Below are positions 47,215 to 59,096 of a stretch of 64,000 nucleotides of DNA, piece after piece. A model generated the notes under the pieces. It had not been told where the DNA came from and ran no database searches. It saw nothing but the letters and a program-made list of their open reading frames with translations. The stretch is taken from positions 6,079,442 through 6,143,441 of the forward strand of contig OW121740.1 of the NCBI GenBank assembly GCA_933228675.1. Reading direction: 5' to 3'. The stretch is from Stomorhina lunata. Taxonomy: Eukaryota > Arthropoda > Insecta > Diptera > Rhiniidae. The translations under genes were made by a program, and so were the position numbers. Within the stretch, counting starts at the first letter, position 1. Each line of letters starts with the position of its first letter.

Positions 47215-48110
47215 TGAGTGCTACGGACTTCAGAGTCTGCTCTAAATACCTATAGTAAAATATCTTCTTGTTATGTCCTGACATCATTGGGGATAAATAC
47301 ATTCTATAATAGTCAAGCTGCCATTTAGTATTTTGACCTTGACTTCCTCAATTAAATATCACCCCTGGAATACTGATTACATTTATCTTTCAAGGAGATG
47401 GCTAAGCTGTTCGAGATGACTCAACAGTTTGAGATAACTCTGCAGTTTGAGATGGCTCAGTAGAACTAGATGACTCAGTAATTATGGGTGACTCAATAGA
47501 ACTAGATGACTCAGGAACTGGTCAAAATTATCACATAGGCTTTAGAGTCTACTCTAGGAACCTTTTAAATAATTTGAGACGGCCATGATTCTGAACCTAA
47601 GGAAGTAGAGGATTAGCTAAGAATTTATGTCCTGATATCATTGGGGATAAATACATACTATGATAGCCAAATTAACACTAAGTGTTTGAACCTTGTCTTC
47701 CTCCCCTAATTATTAACCCTAGATTACTTGATTTAAATTATCTGTCAAAGATATGGCTCAGCAGTTCAAGATGACTCAACAGTTTGAGATGACTCTACAG
47801 TTGGGGATGACTCAATAATTTAAGATGACTCTGCAGTTGGAGACGATTCAGCAGTTCGAGATAACTCAACAGTTTGATATAACTCTGCAGTTTGAGCTGA
47901 CTCAGTTGTACTAGATGACTCAGCAATTAGGAGTGACCCAGCAGTGCACGATAACTCAGCAGTTCGAGATAATTGGTCAAAATTATCAGTTTGAGATGAA
48001 TCAACAGTACGAGATTACTCAACAGTTCCAGATAACTTAACACTTTGGGATAACTCAGCAATTTGGGTTGACTCAGAAGTACGATTAGAGCAGACTAGCA
48101 AGAAGGACTT
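47215..48110. repeat. tandem duplication and TGACTCA-bearing short repeats
   Basis: Two ~350-bp segments match: 'cattggggataaatacat' occurs at 47285 and 47639, followed in both by 'ttgaccttg/tgaaccttg' and 'tcttcctc'. Each runs into a degenerate ~20-bp repeat of the form 'gatgactcagcagtttgag'. Between 47410 and 48075 there are at least nine exact TGACTCA words. No protein coding seen. Confidence 0.65.
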
Positions 48111-48119
48111 GGAGCTACT

Positions 48120-48384
48120 AACAAAATCCAGATCTACAATTGATCACAATTGTATAACTATTTCTTTGTAGATTGTTCTGTAATTCTAATGCTTTAACCA
48201 AACAGCCACACGTACATAAGCTATTTAAGAAAGATATTTCTCAACTTATTTAAGGGAAATATCTGTCATTGATTATTTCTAATTTAAAGATATATAAGAA
48301 GGAATATATAATATGTTCTCTTATTTAGGGGAGACTATTGTTCTCTCCATTTAATAAAATAATTTACTCAGTATACCTCATGAA
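48120..48384 (+). repeat. possible LTR-like end
   Basis: Contains a TATA-like 'agatatataagaagg' near 48290, a C/T-rich 'attgttctctccat' and 'aataaaataa' near 48353, an arrangement like a retroelement promoter plus polyadenylation signal. No partner LTR or pol gene is in the window, so this is weak. Confidence 0.25.
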
Positions 48385-49027
48385 CAGGCCTGCCAGATTT
48401 GCCGTTTTATCGGCATTTTGGCGATTTTTGACCTGAAAAATAGTGCCGATATGCAGATTTTGGCTAGAAAACTGGCGAATTTTAAGATAAAAAAGAAAAC
48501 CAACATAACTTCAAAGTTTTAACAGTTTTTTTACAATATATGACAAGTCAGAGGTTAAAAAGCGATATAAGCTTTCAATAATTCCGATTTATTGGAATTT
48601 ACAGAGTTAAAATTTAGAAACAAAATAAAATTAAAAAAAAATGTGCTCTATAAAATTTTTTCTATAGAAATATTTTGAATACAAATTTTTTGTATGGAAA
48701 AAATTTCCTTTAAAAATTGTTTCTGTAGAAAAAAATTCAATTTAAAATATTGTAGTTTCATATACAATTTTTTTAATATAAAATTTTTTGTATTGAAAAA
48801 TTTTCAGTATAAAATTTTTTGTATAGAGAAATTTTCATTATGATTTTTTTCTTTTAGACATTTTTAATAAAAGTTTGTGCTATAGAAAAATTTTTTAATA
48901 TTCGACTATATTTGTGATTTATTTTTTCACAATTCCGATTTTTGCCGATTTTTAAAAATTTACTGCCGATAATACCTATTTTTTTTTTAATTTGCCGATT
49001 TCTTACGATAAATTTCTGGCAACCCTG
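48385..49027 (+). mobile_element. hAT-like MITE, ~640 bp, with AT-satellite interior
   Basis: Ends are inverted: left 'caggcctgccagatttgcc', right (reverse complement) 'cagggttgccagaaattta', followed in both arms by 'cgat/cggc' words ('tgccgat', 'tcggca'). Flanking 8-mers 'ctcatgaa' (48377-48384) and 'ctcgtaaa' (49028-49035) agree at 6 of 8 positions, as expected for an aged 8-bp hAT target duplication. The middle (48640-48890) is made of 'ttttctatagaaatatttt'-like repeats. No transposase. Confidence 0.7.
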
Positions 49028-49035
49028 CTCGTAAA

Positions 49036-50015
49036 TATAAGTTACTCTCTCGTTTTGTAAAATAGTACAAAATTTTAAAGAAGTAAATAGCTGAGAGCAG
49101 TGATGGAAAATTGTTTCCTTCATTTTGTACCAAATATTAAACTAAAATGTACTTTTTAAAGGTATCATTTTTATATACAATATAATTTACTAAAGTAGAA
49201 GCATGTCGGCCTTCAAAAATGCCTGCTTTAAAGAGTATCAAGTCGAATCTATACCTACTTTGGAACATTTTTAATATGTGTCCACTTGTTTGAAATTATA
49301 CTTTGATATATAAAATGGTTAATTCGAATACATGGAAATGTTTTTATTCCCGTATTTGTAATCCAAAAATTGAATGGAAAAATTAGAGTCAAACTCGACC
49401 GATTCTTGAAGAATCTAGAAGATTTTGTTATATTTAGGAAAGTTTTAGTGTTAAGTTTGTCACCATTTTAAAGTGATTTTTGGACGAAAATCTTCAACGG
49501 GTCGAATATAAACCGGTTCCAACGAAAATTTTATACAGTCACTTATACATTTTAATACCAGGACCAGTACCTGTTGAAATGTATATAAAATTTCAGATGA
49601 ACTAAATATAAATTCAGAGAGTGATGCTAAGTCAATTGGAATTCTAGAAGATGAGCTCAGATCATTTTGAAAAAAAAAACAGTATTTTGAAATGGTACCA
49701 AGTAGGACGCGGTAGTACTACGGTATCAATGGGATTTAAAATGTATCAAAAAAATGTACAATTGTACCATGTTTGCCATCCCTGGCTGAAAGAGATACAT
49801 ATATTGTTCAACAAATTAGCCTCTCGCACCAACATCAATGTTGGGCAAAGTCTCTCTGATTTTGTATTTTGCTAACCCTAGGCCCTAGGGTTAGCAAAAT
49901 ACAAAATAAGACAGTATCTGAGAGACTTTGACCGACATTGCTCTTCATTAAAAATTTTGGTCAGATTTAATTATTTTTAAGTTAAACCTTTTGATTTTGA
50001 GTACAACTCTGATAA
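49036..50015. other. non-coding sequence between the MITE and SLC5 copy D
   Basis: No gene recognised. Short frames at 48854-49123 and 49651-49875 lack any domain or codon-use support. The palindrome at 49826-49946 is listed separately. Confidence 0.5.
49826..49946. repeat. palindrome centred at ~49885
   Basis: Perfect arms of ~24 bp, 'attttgtattttgctaaccc' plus 'tagg' against their complement, meet at 'ccctaggccctaggg'. After a short mismatch on one side the pairing resumes ('caaagtctctc' with 'gagagactttg', 'caatgtt/cgacattg'), total span about 120 bp. It could extrude as a cruciform or be the fused ends of an inverted element. Confidence 0.8.
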
Positions 50016-50020
50016 CATAA

Positions 50021-50026
50021 TTTATT
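50021..50026 (-). promoter_or_regulatory. candidate polyadenylation signal AATAAA for SLC5 copy D
   Basis: AATAAA on the gene strand (GAGTAATAAATTATG) about 85 bp after the stop of copy D, in less AT-rich surroundings than the others. Confidence 0.5.
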
Positions 50027-50106
50027 ACTCCCTCCAGGAGAGTAGTTTCTAAAATAATTACAACAACTAAAAATAACAATAACAACAATACAACGGGTAA
50101 AACATC

Positions 50107-53100
50107 TTATGAGCTAAACTCTTTCGACAAGTCCTTTAAGTCACTTTTCATATCAAAAATTATAGCAGATTTATCCTCTCTCGCGACACTCTCATATTCA
50201 TCGAACTTGATAAAACGGCGAATGCAGGGAGCAAATAAATTACGATTCATTTTGGAGGCATCATTGCGGCCACAAATGAGCATGGATAAATGAGCAAAGA
50301 TAATGGAAATGAAGCAGCCAAACGCCGCATAGTAGGTAAATGTCATTTTGTAAAAGTATTCGGCCAAGGTTTTTGAGCTGAAGAGAAAAAATTAATATAA
50401 TTGAAAAGGTAAGCAAAGAGTGGAAAGACTTACCCATTTTCCACAGTGGCTGTCAGAGTATGATTGGCCAGGGATACCAAAGGCTCGAATTCATAAGTAC
50501 AACCCTCGGTGGTGACGGGTTTTTCAGGATATACCAATTCTCCAGTGGCCAAGGCAATTTGACCTCTTACACAAATCCAGCACATGACCGAGCAAGCAAT
50601 AACTAAACCGGAAATGGCGCTCTAATAAGAAAAAGTTAAATATAATAAAAACCGATTTTCTAGAAAACCATATATAAAATATTATACCCTAGAGTTAATC
50701 CACGGCATTAGTAGACCCATAAGGAAGAGACTTATTAAAGGTCCTCCAGTGGTGGAGGCTAATGCAGCCGAAAGATGCAATACAGTATGACCCATAATCT
50801 CTACCACAAATACCAAGAAAACACTCAAAATTCCAATAAATACCACTACTGTTCTCATGATGATGGCGGTTTGTCTCTCACTTAAAGGATTCTTGCGATA
50901 GGGCTTGATATAATCCTCTAAAAATACAGCAGACAAGGAATTAAGACCAGTCGAAAGTGAACTTAAAGCAGCACTAAATACTCCGGCTACAAAAACGCCA
51001 GCCATGCCGGGTATAAAGTTTAAAGTTTTCATAACCATCAAGGGCACCAATTGATCCTTAGCTTTGGCCAGCTGTAAAGAAAAGTAGATTTTCATAAAAG
51101 TCAACTCTGGGCCTTGACTTTCTCAGACTCACTTTTGTGGTTAGAGGATCGCAATCATGATAATTGGCAAAGATCAGCAGACCATTATAGAAAGTGCAGA
51201 TATTGATCAATATTAGGCCCAAAGTATATAATATACAGGCCTGTCTGGCTTCCTTTATAGAGGGCACAGACAAATAACGTTGAACAATATTTTGATTGCC
51301 GCAATTGACTTGAGTAAACCAAACTGTAGTGCCGAGCAACATAGACAAAATCGAGATACGAGTAGTCGGATCGAGGGTCATTCTAAAAAAAATATTAATA
51401 AGTTTTTCTTTCATGAATTTTTTTTGTATAAACTTACTCTGGCAATTCAATACGTCCTGTGTTGTAATTACGTTCCCATACCACTCCCAAACCACCCACA
51501 TCATAGGTACCTTTAAAGATCACTATTAAAAGAGAACCGATCATAACCACGGTCTGTATGACATCGGTCCAGACAACAGCTTTTAGGCCTCCCTAAAGGG
51601 AAAGAAAAATGTTTCACAAATTAATTTTTCTATACAAAGATTTGTCACAAATTAATTTTTCCATGCGAAAATTTGTAATATATTAATTTTTCCATAGAAA
51701 ATTTTAATTTATTTGTCTAAAGAAAAACTTGTCACAAATTATTTTTTTATAGAAAATTAGTCACAATTTATTTTTTGTATAGAAAAATTTGTCACAAATT
51801 TATTTTTCTGTAGAAAAATTTGTCACAAATTGATTTTTCTATAGAAAAATTTGTCATAAAATTTATTTTTCCATAGAAAAATGTTTCACAAATAAATTTT
51901 TCTATAGAAATTTTTGCTATAAAATAATGTTTCTGTAGAAAAATTTGCTATAAAAGATTTATCCCATAGAAAAATTTGCTTAAAAATAATTTTTCTATAC
52001 GAATATTAGCTATAAATGAATTCTCCTATAAAATATATTTAATAATAATGAATTTTATATAGAAAAAATTTTAAAAAACTTGTATATAAGAATTTTTCTA
52101 TAGAAAAATTAGCCATAAAAATTTTTTTATAGAAAAAATTGCTGTAAAATAATTTTTCTATAGATTTTTCTATAGAAAAATTTGCTATAAAAGAATTTTT
52201 TATAGAAAAATTTGCTTTAGAAGAATTTTCTATAGAAAAATTTGCTGGAAAATATTTTTTGCTATAGAAAAATTTGCTGTAAAATAATTTTTCTATAGAA
52301 AAATTTGCTATAAAAAAATGTTTGTATAGAAAAAATTTGCTATAAAAAAATTTTGCTATAGAAAAATTTGCTATAATATAATTTTTCTATAGAAAAATTT
52401 GCTATAAAATAAAAATTTTTCTATAGAAAAATTTGAATGATTTTTTTATAGAAAAACTTAAAAAAAACTTGTAGATAAGAATTTTTCTATAGAAAAATTA
52501 GAAATAAAAATTTTTTTCTATAGAAAAAAATTTTTCTGTAGAAAAATTTGCTTTAAAAGAATTTTCTATAGAAAAAATTAGCTATAAAAAATTTTTGCTA
52601 TAGAAAAATTTGCTATAAAATAATTTTTCTATAGAAAAATTTGCTATAAAAAAATGTTTGTATAGAAAAAATTTGCTCTAAAAAAGTTTTGCTATAGAAA
52701 AATTTGCCATAATATAATTTTTCTATAGAAAAATTTGCTAGAAAATAATAATTTTTCTATAGAAAAATTTGCTATAAAAAAGTTTTGCTATAGAAAAATT
52801 TGCCATAATATAATTTTTCTATAGAAAAATTTGCTATAAAATAATAATTTTTCTATAGAAAAATTTGCTATAAAAAAGTTTTGCTATAGAAAAATTTGCT
52901 ATAAAATAATTTCGCTATAGAAAAATTTGCTATAAAAAAGTTTGCTTACAAAATTTGCCATAAAACAATGTCTCAATAGAAAAATTTGCTATAATAGAAT
53001 TTTTTTATAGAAAAAATTGTTATAAAAGAATTTTTCTATTGAAAAATTTGCTATAAAAGATATTTTTATAGAAATATTGGCTATAAAAGAAATTTTCTAT

Positions 53101-54801
53101 AGAAAAATTTGCTATAAGAAAGTTCTGATATAGAAAAATTTGCTATAAAATAATATTTCTATTAGAAAATTTGCTATAAAATAATTTTTCTATAAAAAGA
53201 TTTGCTATAAAATAAATTTCTATAGAAAAACTTGCTATAAAATAATTTTTCTATAGAAAAATTTGCTATAAAATAATTTTTCTATACAAAAATTATCTAT
53301 AAAAGAATTTTTCTATACAAAAATTTACTATAAAATAATTTTTCTATAGAAAAATTTGCTATAAAATAATTTTTCTATAGAAAAATTTGCTATAAAATAA
53401 TTTTTCTATAGAAAAATTTGCTATAAAATAATTTTTCTATAGAAAAATTTGCTATAAAATAATTTTTCTATAGAAAAATTTGCTATAAAATAATTTTTCT
53501 ATAGAAAAATTTGCTATAAAATAATTTTTCTATAGAAAAATTTGCTATAAAATAATTTTTCTATAGAAAAATTTGCTATAAAAAAATTTCTTTAAAGAAA
53601 AATTTGCTATAAAATAATTTCTCTAAAGAAAAATTTGCTATAAAATAATTTTTCTTATGAAAATTTCCTATAAAATAATTTTTCTTTAGAAAAATTTGCT
53701 ATAAAACAATTTTTCTTTAGAAAAATTTGCTAAAAAATAATTATAAAATAATTTTTCTATAGAAAAATTTGCTATAAAATAATTTTCTATAGAAAAATTT
53801 GCTATAAAATAATTTTCTATAGAAAAATTTGCTATAAAATAATTTTTCTTTAGAAAAATTGGCTAAAAAATAATTTTCTATAGAAAAATTTGCTATAAAA
53901 TAGTTTTTCTATAGAAAAATTTATTGCAAATATTCTAAAGATAAATTTTCTATAGAAAAACTTGCTACAAAAGAATATTTCTATAGAAAAATTTGTTATA
54001 ATAAAATTTTTCTGTAGGAACATTTTATATAAAAAAAATTTGTCTATAAAAAAATTTCCTACAAAATATTTTTTCTTTAGAAAAATTTGTTATAAAATAA
54101 TTTTTTCAATAGAATAATTTGCTATAAAATAATTTTTTACAAAAAAATTTGATATACAAATTTTTTTATGGAAAAATTTGCTGTAAAAAATTTTTTCTGT
54201 AGAAAAATTATCTATAAAAATTTTTTTATGAAAAAATTTGATACAAAGGAATAATTTTTTGAAAAAATGTTCTATAAAAAATATTTTTGTTTAAAGAAGT
54301 TTCATTAAACTTACCACAGTTGTATAGAAGATGCAAACCACACACACGACTGGAGTTATAATATGAATATTAATGCCAGTAACTGGAAACAAAAGGATAT
54401 TTAAGGATTAAAAAAAATGATTGGTATGAAAATTAGGGATCTTTATTAAGATTCTGTAAGTCCATTGATTCATAACTTTACCTTGATTGAAAGCCAAAGC
54501 TGGAACATAAATCACTATGGGCAACCAAATAATCTAAGCGGATGTAAAGTTACAATACACAAGCATTGAGGCCACCCATACAATGAAACAACCAACAGGA
54601 AATGCATCATAGGAAAGAGAAATTCAGCGGAAATGGATTCATATGTGGAATAATTCGATGGTTTAGAAGAAACAAAAGAAATTAACAATATTTTTGTTTT
54701 ACAAATACGAGAATAATAGTAAATTCATTACTCACCGTTTGTATGGTGAAGAGTATGGAGCCAAGTAAACGTATTGTTTTACCGAAACGCATTTCGAAAT
54801 A
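50107..54801 (-). CDS. SLC5 sodium/solute symporter, body + C-terminus, copy D
   Basis: Eight exons: 54801-54736, 54533-54482, 54382-54315, 51592-51438, 51382-51133, 51071-50688, 50621-50434, 50377-50107. Lengths 66, 52, 68, 155, 250, 384, 188, 271; 478 codons with stop. Motifs: 'YFEMRFGKTIRLLGSILF', 'IYVPALAFNQVTGI', 'GGLKAVVWTDVIQT', 'NQNIVQRYLSVPS', 'YHDCDPLTTK' and 'GVFSAALSSLSTGLNS'. The 384-nt exon has one extra codon (in 'MGHTVLHLSAAL') and the 188-nt exon six more than A and C, enlarging an extracellular or loop segment with an N-glycosylation sequon (NHT). It is nearest to the shared N-terminal exon at 59097-59256, so on its own it would be read as an ordinary gene. The third intron (2.7 kb) is a 31-bp satellite. 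Confidence 0.88.
51600..54270. repeat. 31-bp palindromic satellite (TTTGCTATAAAATAA variant), intron of copy D
   Basis: About 85 units of ~31 bp; the best-preserved part is 53340-53580. The core is the perfect 20-bp palindrome AATTTTTCTATAGAAAAATT followed by a 'tgctataaaat' spacer. Degeneracy rises toward both ends. It fills nearly all of the intron 51593-54314. Confidence 0.9.
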
Positions 54802-55860
54802 CTGGAAAATATTATTTTTTATTTATTTATCAACATTTTGAGTTTTCTTTTAACATGTTTTTAAGGGAAAAAAGTAGTTAAAAGGAAAGACAAAAGGAAA
54901 TTTGCACTTAAACCGAATAAAAGGACGGACGAAGGATAACAAAAAAATTCCAAAGGGATGTAAAAGGATATTTGGTAAGTAAAAAGGATAAAGCATTTAC
55001 ATGAAAGGTTTTATAAGTTAGAACATATAAAGAAAAATATGATTTTTAATTTAATTTAAATTAAACTGAAAGATTTGCAACTATTGGAAAAAATCCCTCA
55101 AAATCTTTTTTATTGCTAAAGGGATTTTAACATTTTTTTTTTCAAATTCTAAGACAAAACAAAAGATTTCTTACAAATTCAAAAATAAATCAAATAAAAA
55201 AATTTAATGTTTCAAGTCATTTTTAAGAAATTCCCTATTCGAATTATTTACTTGACGTGAACGACTGAATGAATGAATAATGGCGCTAAATTATGATGAT
55301 AATGACTTTTAAAGTATGATAATGATAATGATTCTCTAAAAGAACAACTCAAAGTTCAACGTCAAGTTTATGTCAATGAACGACAGCCGCAAAATCTAAA
55401 ATAAATCGACTCAACTGATAACAGAAGAACATAAAACGAATTCAGTAGCAGACGTTTTAGGGGTAAAAAAAAGGAGAAAGAAATCTTAAAAAAAATACTT
55501 AAAGTACTAAATACAAAAAAATACTTTAAAAAGTCTATTTAAACAAATATTCTTTAAAAAAAATTGTAATAAAATAATAAAGAAAATAATTATTATCTCT
55601 ATTGGTAGCGTAAGTCAATACAATAAAAGCGACATAAATATTATAATAGAAAAATATATATTTTTTAAATATAAAAACGATAATGTATGTAAATATGTAC
55701 AAAATGCAAAAAAGAAAAAAATACAGAAGCAAAATATACAGCCAATTATTATTTTAATGCCAATTAAACAGAAATAAAGCCAAGCATAAAGAAGTTAGGC
55801 AACGACTTAAGAATACTCTACACCAAAATCAACACCAATTTTAAACATTTATAAATTTAA
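54802..55860. other. intronic or 5' flanking sequence of copy D
   Basis: AT-rich with purine-rich runs ('aaaaggacggacgaaggata', ~54915). No coding exon recognised. If the shared exon at 59097-59256 is spliced to D, this is part of a 4.3-kb intron. Confidence 0.5.
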
Positions 55861-58357
55861 AAAATTTATTTGAGACCAATTTTTCTATAGAAAAATTCAT
55901 TTGAGACAAATTTTTCTAAAGAAAAATTCATTTGAGACAAATTTTCTACAGAAAAATTTAATTGAGACAAATTTTTCTATAGAAAAATTCAGTTGAAACA
56001 AATTTTTCTATAGAAAAATTCAGTTGAGACAAATTTTTCTATAGAAAAATTCAGTTGAGACAAATTTTTCTATAGAAAAATTCAGTTGAGACAAATTTTT
56101 CTATAGAAAAATTCAGTTGACACAAATTTTTCTATAGAAAAATTCAGTTGAGACAAATTTTTCTATAGAAAAATGCATTTGAGACAAATTGTTCTATAGA
56201 AAAATTCAGTAGAGACAAATTTTTCTATAGAAAAATTCATTTGAGACAAATTTTTCTCTAGAAAAATTCAGTTGAGATAAAATTTTCTATAGAAAAAATC
56301 AGTTGAGACAAATTTTTTATAGAAAAATTCAGTTGAGACAAATTTTTCTATAGAAAAATTCAGTTGAGACAAATTTTTCTATAGAAAAATTCAGTTGAGA
56401 CAAATTTTTCTATAGAAAAATTCAGTTGAGACAAATTTTTCTATAGAAAAATTCATTTGAGACAAATTTTTCTATAGAAAAATTCAGTTGAGACAAATTT
56501 TTCTAAAGAAAAATTCAGTTGAGACAAATTTTTCTATAGAAAAATTCAATTAAGACAAATTTTTCTATAGAAAAATTCAGTTGAGACAAAATTTTCTATA
56601 GACAAAATCAGTTGAGCCAAATTTTTCTATAGAAAAAATCAGTTGTGACAAATTTTTCTATGGAAAAATTCAGTTGAGACAAATTTTTCTATAGAAAAAT
56701 TCAGTTGAGACAAATTTTTCTATACAAAAATTCAGTTGAGACAAATTTTTCTATAGAAAAATTCAGTTGAGAAAAATTTTTCTATAGAAAAATTCAGTTG
56801 AGACAAATTTTTCTATAGAAAAATTCAGTTGAGACAAATTTTTCTATAGAAAAATTCAGTTGAGAAAAATTTTTCTATAGAAAAATTCAGTTGAGACAAA
56901 TTTTTCTATAGAAAAATTCAGTTGAGAAAAATTTTTCTATAGAAAAATTCAGTTGAGACAAATTTTTCTATAGAAAAATTCAGTTGAGACAAATTTTTCT
57001 ATAGAAAAATTCAGTTGAGAAAAATTTTTCTATAGAAAAATTCAGTTGAGACAAATTTTTCTATAGAAAAATTCAGTTGAGACAAATTTTTCTATAGAAA
57101 AATTCAGTTGAGAAAAATTTTTCTATAGAAAAATTCAGTTGAGACAAATTTTTCTATAGAAAAATTCAGTTGAGACAAATTTTTCTATAGAAAAATTCAG
57201 TTGAGAAAAATTTTTCTATAGAAAAATTCAGTTGAGACAAATTTTTCTATAGAAAAATTCAGTTGAGACAAATTTTTCTATAGAAAAATTCAGTTGAGAC
57301 AAATTTTTCTATAGAAAAATTCAGTTGAGACAAATTTTTCTATAGAAAAATTCAGTTGAGAAAAATTTTTCTATAGAAAAATTCAGTTGAGACAAATTTT
57401 TCTATAGAAAAATTCAGTTGAGACAAATTTTTCTATAGAAAAATTCAGTTGAGACAAATTTTTCTATAGAAAAATTCAGTTGAGACAAATTTTTCTATAG
57501 AAAAATTCAGTTGAGACAAATTTTTCTATAGAAAAATTCATTTGAGACAAATTTTTCTATAGAAAAATTCAGTTGAGACAAATTTTTCTAAAGAAAAATT
57601 CAGTTGAGACAAATTTTTCTATAGAAAAATTCAATTAAGACAAATTTTTCTATAGAAAAATTCAGTTGAGACAAAATTTTCTATAGACAAAATCAGTTGA
57701 GCCAAATTTTTCTATAGAAAAAATCAGTTGTGACAAATTTTTCTATGGAAAAATTCAGTTGAGACAAATTTTTCTATAGAAAAATTCAGTTGAGACAAAT
57801 TTTTCTATACAAAAATTCAGTTGAGACAAATTTTTCTATAGAAAAATTCAGTTGAGACAAATTTTTCTATAGAAAAATTCAGTTGAGAAAAATTTTTCTA
57901 TAGAAAAATTCAGTTGAGACAAATTTTTCTATAGAAAAATTCAGTTGAGACAAATTTTTCTATAGAAAAATTCAGTTGAGAAAAATTTTTCTATAGAAAA
58001 ATTCAGTTGAGACAAATTTTTCTATAGAAAAATTCAGTTGAGACAAATTTTTCTATAGAAAAATTCAGTTGAGACAAATTTTTCTATAGAAAAATTCAGT
58101 TGAGACAAATTTTTCTATAGAAAAATGCATTTGAGACAAATTGTTCTATAGAAAAATTCAGTAGAGACAAATTTTTCTACACAAAAATTCAGTTGAGACA
58201 AATTTTTCAAAAGAAAAATTCAGTTGAGACAAATTTTTCTATAGAAAAATTCAATTAAGACAAATTTTTCTATAGAAAAATTCAGTTGAGACAAAATTTT
58301 CTATAGACAAAATCAGTTGAGACAAATTTTTCTATAGAAAAAATCAGTTGTGACAAA
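55860..58357. repeat. 31-bp palindromic satellite (TTGAGACAAA variant)
   Basis: About 80 units of 31 bp, very regular: the same 20-bp palindrome plus the spacer 'cagttgagaca'. A marked block of variant units (with 'ctaaagaaa', 'tcaattaagac', 'gagccaaat', 'gttgtgac') occurs at ~56500-56680 and again exactly 1085 bp (35 units) further on. A third partial copy follows another 620 bp (20 units) later. It lies between the shared SLC5 exon and copy D. Confidence 0.95.
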
Positions 58358-58915
58358 TTTCTATAAATAGTCAATTTTCGAAAAATTTCCTATAAATAGT
58401 CAATTTTCGAAAAATCTCCTATAAATAGTCAATTTTCGAAAAATTTCCTATAAATAGTCAATTTGCGAATAATTTCCTATAAATAGTACGTTTTCAAAAA
58501 ATTTTCTATAAATAGTTAAATTTCGAAAAATTTCCTATAAATAGTCAATTTTCGAAAAGTTTCATATAAATAGTCAATTTTTGAAAAATTTCCTATAAAT
58601 AGTCAATTTTCGAAAAGTTTCATATAAATAGTTAATTTTCGAAAAATTTCCTATAAATAGTCAATTTTCGAAAATTTTCCTATAAATAGTCAATTTTCGA
58701 AAAATTTTCTATAAATAGTCAATTTTCGAAAAATGTTCCACAAATAGTTAATTTTCGAAAAATTTCCTATAAATAGTAAATTTTCCAAAAATTTCCTATT
58801 AATAGTCAATTTTTAAAAAATTTTCTATTTATTGTCAATTTTCAAAAATTTCCTCTAAATAGTCAATTTTTGAAAAATTTCCTATAAATAGTCAATTTTC
58901 GAAATTTTTTCAAGA
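58358..58915. repeat. 29-bp satellite array (array 2)
   Basis: The 31-bp array changes abruptly to ~19 units of the 29-bp satellite of 8330-10015 at 'tgacaaatttctataaatag'. The shared word 'aaattt' at the joint may have guided the switch. Confidence 0.9.
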
Positions 58916-59096
58916 AAATTTGTCTTGGGACAAAGTTTCTTTTTAAAGATTTTTTTTAAGCACAAATTCAAAGTGTTTTCTTTTGGTGTAGGGTATTCTT
59001 TTTCATCTTAAGCCATAAAAAATATCATAAGCAAAATATGTACAATTAGAGCTACTTTTTTGTTATTTAGAAAAAAATATAATTTTCCTTACTTAC

